Shown here one piece after another: positions 10,261-21,500 of a stretch of DNA of 41,477 nucleotides. The notes under the pieces were generated by a model. It saw only the letters and a list, made by a program, of their open reading frames with translations, made no database searches and was not told the DNA's origin. The position numbers and the translations under genes are program-made. Source of the DNA: Pelomyxa schiedti (taxonomy: Eukaryota > Evosea > Pelobiontida > Pelomyxidae); contig JAHLWZ010000650.1 in NCBI GenBank assembly GCA_020536535.1, positions 675-42,151 on the forward strand, written 5' to 3'. The stretch's first letter is position 1, and each line of letters begins with the position of its first letter.

Positions 10261-12916
10261 TTAATTTATTCTGATTTGATCGGAATTGTTATGATGGTGT
10301 TTTGGATAATAATTCTGGTTTTTTTTTGTTCCCGCTGTACAGTGAGAGGTTGTCCAAAAAATATTGACAGAGTGGGGGTTTGTGTGGTTTTCTGTGATGA
10401 AAGGGCCATCATGAGTTGTTGGACTTCCTGCGTTTCCGTGGAACTTTCTCGTCGGTTTCTTCCTGGTCACTTTTCCTTTTGCTGGCTGCCCTACAAACCA
10501 TTGAGTGATGGAACATTGTGGATTCGGTACATACTCGGAATCGCTGTCACTGTCTTGGTTGTGGCTATTGTTGTTGTTGTTACTTGCGCCGGTGTTATTG
10601 CTACTACTGCTACTAGTACAGGTTTGGGTTTGAGGTGGTGAGGAAAACATGAACGAAGGCAGCAACGCCGCTAGTGCTGATATTGTGCTAGAAGCTGCTG
10701 TAGGTGGCGGAGTTACAATTGGTATTGTGGGAGGTTGGGCAATTGCCGCGTTTAGCGGTGAAGACCCGGGCGTGCTTGTTCTTGCAGCACTATTTGGCAT
10801 GGGAATAGGAATGGGGGCTGATGTTGGCGTATTAGGGGTAGTGGACGAAGCTGTAGACATTGAATTAGAAGGAGGAGTATTCCCAGACATGGAACTGGAG
10901 GGCACGACAACTGCACTAGTCAGTGCCAATTCCTGATTTCCAGGCGCCTCAGTGTCGGTAACATCCACATCTTTGGTGGTAGCCTTGATTGCCCCACCCA
11001 CACCAGAAAGATCGGTCTCTGAAAGGCTAGTGTTGGCTGATAACGACAGAGGTTCGTGTGCGGGGCTTGAAGGAGGGGTCTTCATCTTTCCCCGATCATG
11101 CCTATTAAATACTTGTTCTCTCCATTCTTGAGGATGTGCATTGTTGTGTTCATCATAGAACACACCATCACCCCACCTTTTGCTATCATGCCACATCCCT
11201 TCAAATTTGCATCCATCTGCCCATGCTAGTCTTCCAGAACCCTGTCTTGTGGAGTGTTGGTGGAACGGGCGCAGTGGGAAAAATAGACACACCTTTTGTC
11301 GTCAACCCAATTTCCTGTGTAAGTGCACCCTGGTAGGGATTAGATGCTTGTAAGAACTCACATTATACATGCCATCTGGCCACCAGTACTGTCCTTCGCC
11401 ATGTCGGGAGCTCTTTTTCCAGTAGCCGCTGATTGAATTGACATAAGAAGAAGAAAAGAACCTTAGCAGGGAGAATACGTGTATTTCCTACTGTTATTGG
11501 GCCAGGTGTATGTACCATGCCAACTATGAACATATGAGAAGCTATCAAAGGGAAACTGCATCGAACCGTTCATTCTCCTGAAATTCACCTTCCCACTGCG
11601 AACCGTCAGTGAAGGTGAAGACACCTTTTCCATGTCGTTTGTCATCTTTGAAGTTTCCTTCATATTTATGTCCTACACATATTTTTGTTGGTTAAAAAAA
11701 AAAAGTGGGAGAACTTCTCAAAGAGTACCATTTGGCCAGGTGAATTTACCATTTCCATTCCTCATGTTGTCTTGGTAGTATCCCTCATGCCTTTTTCCTT
11801 GTGGCCATATTGTTACTCCCCAACCATCTTTTTTGTCTCTGACCCAGCTACCAATGTAGGTCAGCTGGCAATAAGGAGCTACATATATGCCTGTAAAGGA
11901 AAGTTAAAGTTGCACTCAGGACGAGTTCTTGCCTTTCCCGTGACGTTGATCTTCAACAAGCTCGCCATGGTAAATGGCTCCATCTGGGTAATTGAATGTT
12001 CCAAACCCTAAGACATATAAATGCAAAGGAGGGAAAACTTATAACGAACCATTTTTCTTCACACTTGCAGGGAAAACGTACTGAGGTAGGGAAAAGAAGA
12101 GAAAAAGAGTGAGTACTCGAACAACAGAAGTCAAGCAGAAACCTTGATGGAACGACAGGCTAACCTCCAGACTGAGTGATTCAACAATTTTAAATATTGA
12201 ATCATAGGCTCCGTCACTTCTCTTTCCATAACTGCTTGCCACAGTTTATCTTCATAAGCAAACCTATGGAAAAGCTGACAGACACAAGAACATCTGAAAT
12301 TTTTTTGGTCTTAAGCAAAAATTGTGGTAATATGTACCTTGCTAGACTTTTACTGTCTAAAAAGGAAAAGATGTCTAAAAAGGGCATAAGACTTCATTTC
12401 AAAAACCAGGGAAGGTACTTACGTAGTACAACTTCCCCAGGGAGTACAGCAAAGTAGCCATTACTGATAGTGCAGTGATAAATTGTGTTTTTTGACTGAA
12501 GGGCATGTTAAGTTGTGTCGATAAAGAGTAAACAGTACTAAATACGAATAGACATCAGTCAGCTTCGTGAGAGCTGCAACTACAGAGTCTACTCCAGGGG
12601 AGACCTCCGAAAACTGAAGGTAAGTGTTGGTTAGGTAAAGTTAACGGCGATTGTTTTCTGACCATCCAAGAATGTCCTACTTGTACATTGTTCCTGAAGC
12701 TTGCAATTTCAGCAGCCACGATTTTTATGGATCGCAGCCTCTGAGCTAACACAGTTTCCACATCGTTTCCTTTTGAGGATTCATCACTATTGTTTTGAAA
12801 ATTTGCTTTGTTAACCCAAAATATTTTGTGGAAAAAAAGAAGTAGTACCTCAAAGTGCTGTCACTACTTGGTTCCGCCAAAGTAGGTGAAGGCTGCGGTG
12901 TCGACTCTTCCATCAT
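10261..12916 (-). CDS. MORN-repeat protein with low-complexity C-terminal tail
   Basis: Multi-exon gene. I start it at the ATG ATG pair at 12916 (MMEESTPQPSPTLAEPSS) and end it at TAA 10263-10261. The N-terminal ~120 residues include a helical stretch (NDVETVLAQRLRSIKIVAAE) and an SNGYFAVLPGEVVL exon. Eight or nine MORN units follow across small exons, for example GFGTFNYPDGAIYHGE, YIGSWVRDKKDGWGVTIWPQG, HEGYYQDNMRNGNGKFTWPNG, YEGNFKDDKRHGKGVFTFTDG, WWPDGMYN, YTGNWVDDKRQGSGRLAWADG and FEGMWHDSKRWGDGVF. MORN repeats typically bind membranes or phosphoinositides, or scaffold proteins at the cell cortex. The last exon adds roughly 280 residues rich in Ser, Thr, Pro and Asn, with an acidic DSDSDSEY patch and a basic KGKVTRKKPTRK patch. 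The splice around 12225-12425 is the least certain, because two donor choices are possible. Confidence 0.83.
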
Positions 12917-13407
12917 TTTTACAAACGTTTCCAACTTTTCTTTTCTTTGTTTTTTTGTTGTTGTATTTCAGTTTCTACCACAGCACCCACTTTTTTTTTG
13001 TTTTGTTGGTTTGTTTGTTTTTGTTGGTTGGGTGTCATTCCATGGTTCATTTGGTTGTTTGGTTTTTGTGGCACACCACTTGAGAGGAACAGCCCGTGTG
13101 TATTTTTTTTTTTTAAACAACAGACCGTCAGCCTTCGTTACTCACCACCAGTTCGTGAAAACCAATTTTTTTTTTGTTTTTTGTACTGAGAGTTGCTCTT
13201 TTTTTTTTTTCTCGGCCCTCTGTTGATTTTTTTGATTATGTTTTTGGAGTTGTGGACTTCTGATTTTTCTTACCCGATTTTGCACCAACGAGGAAAAAGC
13301 GTTAGGTTCATATTGGTGTAGTGGGATGTTGCCTGAGGGTGCGCTCTCAGAATAGTGGTTATTAGAAGGAATTACATAGATAAATGTGTTAGGGTGTTGG
13401 AACGGCA
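12917..13407. other. T-rich intergenic region between the MORN and C2 genes
   Basis: About 490 bp, strongly pyrimidine-rich on the + strand with many T runs of 8-12. It lies between the stop of the giant C2 gene and the start of the MORN gene. A minus-strand open frame covers 13408-13142 but is lysine-rich homopolymer-driven translation without a domain. I read this as 3' UTR plus promoter. Confidence 0.5.
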
Positions 13408-15560
13408 TTAGGTTCTGTTGGGATTGAGGTGTTGGGGGAGGCTCAGGAAGTGGGGGGATGAGTGTGCACTACTGGTGGTTGTGGTTGTTGGGTTTACCAG
13501 GGGAGATATAAGCTTGCATGTTAGAATCCCGGAGTGTTTGTATGTAGTCAACCTGTGGTGTGAAAGTCATTAAATAAGTTGGGAGTGCACAAAGAAATGT
13601 ACCGGGCCTGTTTTTCTTCATCCACGAAGTAGATTGGGTGTGCTTGAGGTAGTTCTTGGATGATCCTCCTCAGGGTTATTTTGCACCCTCCAAGGAAATC
13701 CGCGGGGCCGTGGGGATCGTAGTCATACACAGCCACTTTGATAGGTGTGTCCATACCTCCGCATGCTCCAATGTTGAGGTTCACAGGTGCGAAAGTGGGT
13801 GAGAGCTCTTGTGTGTGGACTTCAGTGTTAATAATCACGGCTTCGGTGTCCGGGTTGATTACTTGAAGGAAAGGGTCTGAAGTGGGTCGATCAGTTGCCA
13901 AGTTTAGATTTTCTTTCTCTCGATACCAGATAAGCCAACGAGATCATCACTCCGAGGAAGCTCCGTTACGCTGAATTGCACCTGGTAATCTGTAATAGGG
14001 AGATATATAGCTTGACAAGAATCCACGACAAGGCTCAAGTGTGAGGGTCTGTCTCGTTTTACAAAATCCACACCAAGGAAGTTCCCATACCTCGACTTAT
14101 TAATCTGCTGCTTTACCTTGATCGATGTACATACACCCATAAATCCAAGGTTACGCAAAGTCGTGTGCGCATGATGGCAATGGGGAAGGCTTATTTCTAT
14201 ATCCGTATCTAGTGTTTGAACACCCTCAAAGGGGATTGTGAATTCCATTTGTACATCCTGTGAGAAATATCAAACTTTTAGTGGAGGTCGGTGAAGATAC
14301 CGCGAAGAACGGAGTTTCGAGGAGTACACTAGGAAGACCAGTGCATGATGTGCCTTTCAGCTTCAAAATCCCACCTACAACATATGGGTAACTCCTTCCC
14401 CATTTATTTGCTTTGTACCTGTAACAGAATCTGGATGGGAAGGCGCGGTGAATCGACACGACAGGCGATATGCAGAAGCATTGAATACTGTTGGTGAAAC
14501 GTTTACAAAAGGCTGCACGTCAAGTTGCATGCAACCCGAATTTCTATACATGGGTGTGCTGCAAGTGGTAAGCCCAACCTAACACTGGCATACATACTGA
14601 ATTTTCTTTTTGTTTGACAGTTCTCCAAACCATATTCCGAATAGCAAGTCCCGGTAATTACAGTGCACTTTGCCTACCTGTATTCGTAGACCGCCCTTGA
14701 AGCTGTACACACACAACTGAGAGAGGGGTTTAGAAGTGCCACGGTGTCAGTTTGGAAATGGTAAACCTTTAACAGGCATGTATTAAAGAGCTCTGTATAG
14801 TTACGTAGCGAAATACTAAAAGGCTTCCAATCCGGGGAAGAGCCTGTAGCAAGTTCAGACCTGTGGAGATTAGTACAATTTTCTCACTAACTGCCTTTAA
14901 CCTGTGTAATAAAATAAGTGGTTGTTCTGACATGCACAAAAACAGTTCGAACCACAAGTCACTATTACAGTCCAACTTGATTCCTTTAGGCCTATGGATT
15001 TTGTTGAGTGTTGCATGGCATTTTCTTACTTACTGTATGTTAAATGAATCATAAAGAGGAATTTGTGAGACTCTATCAATGGGTTCAGAGGAAATAATGC
15101 GGAAGGCACCAGCTGAACTTGTGACTGATACGCCTTCTGGCTTAAGAGCGAAATTGAAGGAAGAAAAGAGCCACTCCCTTAGTGTAACTTCCATGGAGCC
15201 AATAAGGTCATTTGATCCATCCTGTAACAAAATAAGAAAGAATTTCATTTTCTTTCGTACTTTGAAGTGGTTAAAACATTTGACAGAAAACTCAGAGTCC
15301 CACCCATCAACATCCTCAGGGGAAATTTCAAATGGTTTCCAAGGAGAATTATCAGTGGAAGGGACACTGCGGTATAAGAGGAAAGAGTGATTTTTACTAA
15401 GAATTTCGAAGTAAGGGGCTGAATTATGTGAGACAGATACTTTTGAAACACTTAGACATACCCCCAGTGCTGGTAAGTCTTGTTCGCTTCAAAGAAACTC
15501 CAGTAGCCGTGACCCTGAGTGCTGTAGGCAATCCCTGTAGAGGAGCAAGGAATGGAGTAA
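13408..15560 (-). repeat. C2 units 24-27, C-terminal group including a copine-like pair
   Basis: Unit 24 (near 15420) has APYFEI, a poorly conserved NSPWKPFEI and QDGSNDLIG. Unit 25 (near 14960) has SDLWFELF, SPDWKPFSISL and little else. Unit 26 (near 14310) has RLSCRF, ETPFFAV and an FEGVQTLDTDIEI strand that resembles a copine C2A. Unit 27 (near 13877) is a clean copine C2B-like domain: SDPFLQV, LSPTFAPVNL, VAVYDYDPHGPADFLGG. A phase-1 intron sits just before its DPF, as in the core units. Confidence 0.65.
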
Positions 15561-18500
15561 ACTGATCCACAGAAAAACAACCGCAACTACAGTAAAATGT
15601 ATTAGATTAAAATTGAGGAATTGCATACGTTGTTAGAGAGGTATCAGTGTAAAGAGCATCCTGTACATTCCCAAATGACCACTCCCGTAGGGTTGTTGTC
15701 AGTGAGCCAATCAGGTCATGTGAGCCATCTGTTAAAAAGGTTGGATGTGAATTTTGGTGGGGGATGATACCATTATCCGAGTCATAAACCATCACTTTGA
15801 ACTTTTTATCAAAAGGTAGGTCATGTGTGCGAACAATGAAAGGTTGCCAAACAGGGTTCAGGCATTTCAAAATGACCTCTGAGCGATAAAGAGGGATAGG
15901 TTTTTTCCTTGCTTCAGAGTCCACATAAAGGATGAAAAATGGATCTAAATAAAAATAAGAACTCTTTTTGAAAACTTGAGCCAACCTGATTTTCCATTAA
16001 TATCTTTGGCTGCAAGCTTCCTTCCAGATACAGTCACTTTAAAAGCAGGAGACTCTTGAATGGAAATGATGGTATTTTCCGTTGGAATTGGCTTTGCTAA
16101 AGTAAACCCTCCTGAATTGAGACTAAGCCGTGGGCCACTTGGAATATTTTCATTAACAAAGAAAACTTGTGTACATAAGTTACCTCAAAGGAAATGTGAA
16201 CCCGTTATAGATAAAGTCAGATATTTTCAATTTTACACTGCCGATTTCTTCATGTGATCCATCTAAAAAAAAAAAAGTGTAAGCGGAATAGTCGTGGGTA
16301 AATTATGTTCCTGCATCCCAGTCATAAACGACTACAGTGAAACTTCCATCCATCCCATTCAATTCAGCTAAATTTAATTGGAACCCTTTCCAGTCGGGAT
16401 TAAGATTTTTGGGTATCACTTCTGATCTTTGTGCGAGTTAGAATTTTGATTGGCAGGATGAAAAACCTGTAAAGGGTCAATTGAGAGGAAGACAGAATCT
16501 TGAAGAAAGGATCTGCGGAAAGAAAAATCAGAGCCCAAATGCATGGAATTGTGAAAGCCTACCTGACTTCCCATTGAGGTCTTTGCTGCTCAGTTTAGAG
16601 GAACAGCATTTAAAGGAAAACGAGGGAGGAGGCTCATTTGTGGGCTGATTGTGCCTCTCAAATAGATGCTTGGTAGATTTCAAAGGAGATATTTCTTCCA
16701 AGATGAAAGCAGCATTACTGTAAGGGTAAGAAGGGGAAGAGAAAACGGTGGCAAACCTGTCCCTCAATTGCAGTGTGCGATTACGAAGTGGGTATGAAAA
16801 TCCGCCACATAACAAATCCAGCAACATTAATTCACATTCACCAACTTCCTTGTGGTTTCCCCTCCTTGAAAAGTGCAACACCCTATATAGGAAATTGATG
16901 TATTAGGAGGAGAGGATTCTAAATGATTTAAATATACTTGAACTTCAGTGATGCGTCTGGAGATCCGAAATCTTCCAAGTCAATTTGGAATGGAGTCCAA
17001 GTGCCAGAGAGGCTATTATCATTGGGTGATGGCCCTGTACGCACCTGTTTCATTTTTGCTGCATTCATCGTTTCTGTGCAATACAGCATTTTTTCTTGCT
17101 TAAATAATTGCAGTATAACACCCTTCCCTGTAAGAGTAAACTAATGTAGGGTCGACTTTGGAAACCTTTTCTGGGTGTGAGTTGAGCAATTCCAAACTTG
17201 ACTGAATATGAAGGGGAATATTCTCGAACCGGAGCAACAGCTAAGGTTTCTTCTATACGAAGGCAGAATCCTCCTCGACTTCATGTAGGTTAACAGATAA
17301 AATGACATTTAAATACATGCTTGATAACGCCACCACTTAGGGCCGTTCGGTACTCTCCAAAGACAAGATCATGTATGGTAAAATGAGATGTTCCAATAAG
17401 GTCGTGTCCTCCATCCTTGGGTTGCTTTTAGGTAATTTGGTACCTTGAGTGACTGTATACCGTATCCCAGTCATAAACATCAACGAAAAATGTTGTATTT
17501 AGTCCACAAGTAGCTGGTAAAACAAATGAATTCCAAGATGGATTCAGTGTCTTGGCCATAACTTCGAGAAGGAAAACCAGTAAGAGGAGCCAAGGTAATC
17601 ACGAAAAACAAATACCTTCACTTCGGTAAACTGGCAGTTTTTTACCATTCTCTTCAGTGTACACGATGAAGAAGGGATCTACACAATAGTTAGGAAGACA
17701 AAACGACTCCAAAAAAAAACCAGAAAGCCCATTGACATCGCAGGCGGCAAGTTTGACTCCCCAAGGAGAAACCCTGTATGCTGCAAACGTCGGAATAGAT
17801 ACAGATTGTTGAAGGAAGGTGAGTTGATTTACACATAGAGCTCCAACTTCTCGCCTGTAGTTCAGTAAGTAAAAAAAGAACACTCTGAATCGGGAAAGCA
17901 ACCCAAGTGATCCACTTAACGATTCTCTATAGGGCAGGAAGAGCCATGTGCGCAATGTTGTTGACAAGGTGCCAATTAAGGCATGTGCCCCAACTTCACT
18001 GAAGGCGTACAAATTGACTGTAAAAATATCATCAACAGACCCAAGATCTGATAAGCTGTTAGAACATTTGTCCGAAGTGAAACGAGTGACCTGAAAGATT
18101 CAGAGCGAAATCTCGCCATTGAATTGATTTTCGGGGAGCAGGCTCTGATCTATGTAAGAGCTTCTGATTAACTCCAAATACCTCCAAGAAAAATGCTTTT
18201 GAAAGGTCATTTAGCAAGACTTCCTTTAAGGTGGAGATTTTAATTAATTGTTTGTAGATTTACTGTCTTGTGTTGCGTGTGCAGTCTTTGAAAAGAAAAT
18301 AGCTGATCCCGACATATGTTCCAGAGATAGATTAACCATCACCGCAGGGGGAAAAACCACAGGAGGAAGTGGTGGAATGGAGACCAATTCATCAATTGAG
18401 AAGGCACCAGTGTTTAAGTTGTGATGCTTCAATCCATATCTCCAAGGACCTAGTATCAATTCCCTGTTTTATTTTGTTACTGTTTTCCTATTGACTTTTT

Positions 18501-21500
18501 TTTTTTTGCCTAAGTGGAATTGTGACCCTTCCAATCAAGTCATGTCCCCCGGTTCGATCCTGTTGATGTGAGTTGGCCCAACAATGCTACTTAGATGGCA
18601 AAAAGGTGGGGTAGGAGCGCACCCAATCAAAGACTTTGACTTCAATGGTGGAATTTAGTCCCATGTCAATAACATTCAAAGAGAATGCATCCCAAGAGGG
18701 GCTAAGGTTTCTCCTTACAAAAGAGGATCTATGGAGCAGCACAGGTCCCTTGGTGCTAGCTGTAGGTCCGTACACCTCAAAGAAGGGATCTTTTTTTACT
18801 CTTAAAAGTCTTTATCTGCAATTTCACAAGTACCAGAACTCATGGATACATCTCGAACAGATAAGTTAATTGCCCTAGCCTTTATTTGAAGAGCAGCAGG
18901 AGAGGATTTCAGGAGTGGTTGGTCAGCGAACCTTACTGCATCAATTGAAAAGCCACCACAAGACCTAAGACTAATTAGAATCCGGCTGTAAATAGCAAAA
19001 TACATTGGGCTGGCAGAATAAACCCCTATCAAGTATGGGGTAAACAACCACTCACGAAGAGTAGTTGTAGCAGACCCAATTAGGTCATGACCACCATCTT
19101 GGTGACGTAAATGGTTATTCCCAAAAAAAAGTAACAGCTACCTGAATCCCAGTCGTACACTTCAACTATAACGTCAGTGTCTTGAGACGTTACATCCGCA
19201 ACATTAAGTCCAAATTCTTCCCAAGAGGGATCACGTTTGTGGCTCACAACCTCAGATCGGTAAAGAATAACTGGACGTTCCTCTCCTGTTGGTGTTCCTC
19301 TGATGATAAAATACGGGTCTAAGTACATGTGAACTATCACCTCAAATAGTTTGATTTTACCTGATGACAGAGATAAATCTCGGAATGCTAGCTTCCTTGC
19401 ACTACTTTTTACAAAAAGAGATGAAAAATGAGGCTTTGGAGAAGCTATAGGTTGTGCTACAATGGAGTCAACAGAAAAAGCACCAGATGTACTATGTATG
19501 GTAAGTGTGCTTTGGTGTGACTCAAGAATTGTACAGGGATGCAGTAGTCGAGGAGTAAATCCCAAATTGATATGGAGTGAAGAACCATTCACGTAAAGTT
19601 GTTTCTGATTGCCCAATCAAGTCATGGCCGCCATCTTCAAGACTGAGGATTTAAATGGATACATCAACAATTGGTACCTCCATCCCAGTCATAAACACAA
19701 ACAGTAAAAGGATTATCCACATCAAGCAAATCCTCTAGATTTAATGCAAAAGGCTTCCATTTTGGTGATTTGCAAGCCATTACAACTTCAGACCGGTATA
19801 AAGTGATTTGTTTTGAAAAACCAGGAGGTTTTCCCTTGATCACAAAGAAGGGATCTGCAGGTAAATGAGAGATTATGAGGCAGTGGTTTTGTTGTACCTG
19901 AGGAGAGAGATGGGTCACAGGCAGAGAGCTTCATCGCACTCGGAGAAACGAGTACTGAATTAAACTGAGGTCTCACGTACTGTGTATCTTGGAGTAACAC
20001 CTCATCTACAGAAACGCCACCTGCCGTACTGATATTTTTATTGAGTTTACAATAAAAGGAGAAAGGAGTAACGTGATTGAAGCTTCAGAAAGATGTATTC
20101 CAAACAAATACGGAGTAAATAACCACTCTCGCAGAGTTGTTTCCGCTGAGCCAATGAGGTCATGCCCCCCATCTTTTTTTTTTTTTTTTTTTTTGAGTAA
20201 GTGTGAAAAAGAAGAAATTACACCCCAAACCTGCATCCCAATCCCATACAGATACTTTGAATTTAGTGTCCAAGTTGGTGAGATCTCTGAGATTCAAGCC
20301 AAAAGGCTTCCATTTGGGATTTTTGTTTGAAAGTATTACTTCTGAACGATACAAAGTGATCTCTTTGCCTATTTCTGGTGGAGATGCTCTGATCACAAAG
20401 AAGGGATCTAAAGATCGCGTTAAGAGGATGTGTTTCTAAAAGAGTCCTTACCGGAAGAGCCAGACACATCTCGGGCAGCTAATTTTGATGCACTTAGTGT
20501 TACCTGAAGTGCAACAAACTGTGGCTTGGGATACTCTGTTGGTTGGAATTCCACACGATCGACGGAGAATGCACCAGCAGTCCTAAATACGATTAAGATA
20601 AAGACAGGTCGGCAACAGTGCTAACGTGATTGAGGAAGTTGACAGGAAGATTCCAAACTGGTATGGAGTAAACAACCATTCCCTTAGTGTCGTTTTTGCT
20701 TCTCCAATGAGGTCATGCCCTCCATCTAAATTGGGAGTTATTCCAAATTTCGAAGGCTTGAAGGGTTGCAGGCCTGCATCCCAATCCCACACGGAAATTG
20801 TGAAGTTGGTATCTCTGTCTATTACGTCACGTAAATTCAAGCCAAATGGTCTCCAAGATGGATTTTTGTTAGCCTTCAGTACTTCTGAGCGGTAAAGTGT
20901 TATCTCTTTTTCCATTCCTGGAGGGGTTGACTTGATAACAAAGAAAGGATCTATTCAAGAAATTAGGAAGCCAACAAGACAAGTTTGTGACGACCTGAGG
21001 TGCCAGATACATCACGACTGGCTAATTTCATGGCACTGGGCTTGACAGAGAGAGCAGCAAAAATAGGGGGTGTGTGCTCAGTGTCTTGTAAGGTTATAGT
21101 GTCGACAGAAAAAGCACCGCAACTTCTGCAGTGCTATTACTAGGTGGATGGACATAAGAAAACGCACGTTGGATTTAATTTCGTATAAAGACCGAATTGG
21201 TATGGTAAAAAGAACCATTCTCGCAAAGTGGTCTTCGACTTCCCAATAAGGTCATGCCCACCATCTACGTAATGCCCCAACCAAGGAGTACATATGGTTT
21301 TGTCATTGTTTTGGGTTGTTGACACTCAAATACCTTCATCCCAGTCCCAAACTTGAATTTCAAACTGTGTGTCAATATCCAATACATCAGAGAGGTTAAT
21401 CACAAAGGGTTTCCATGATGGGTTTTTCTTATTTTTAAGAACCACTTCAGAGCGGTAAGTGGTAATCTTGTGGTGTCCAGGCTTTTTTGTTTTTACCACA

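Noticed and set aside
13142-13408. 88-residue minus-strand frame after the C2 gene
   Set aside because: It is Lys/Gln-rich and driven by A runs, has no domain, and lies where a 3' UTR and promoter are expected.
13408-14100. A complete copine gene with a vWA domain
   Set aside because: The C2A/C2B-like pair is present, but no MIDAS-type DxSxS or other vWA motif is seen before the stop.
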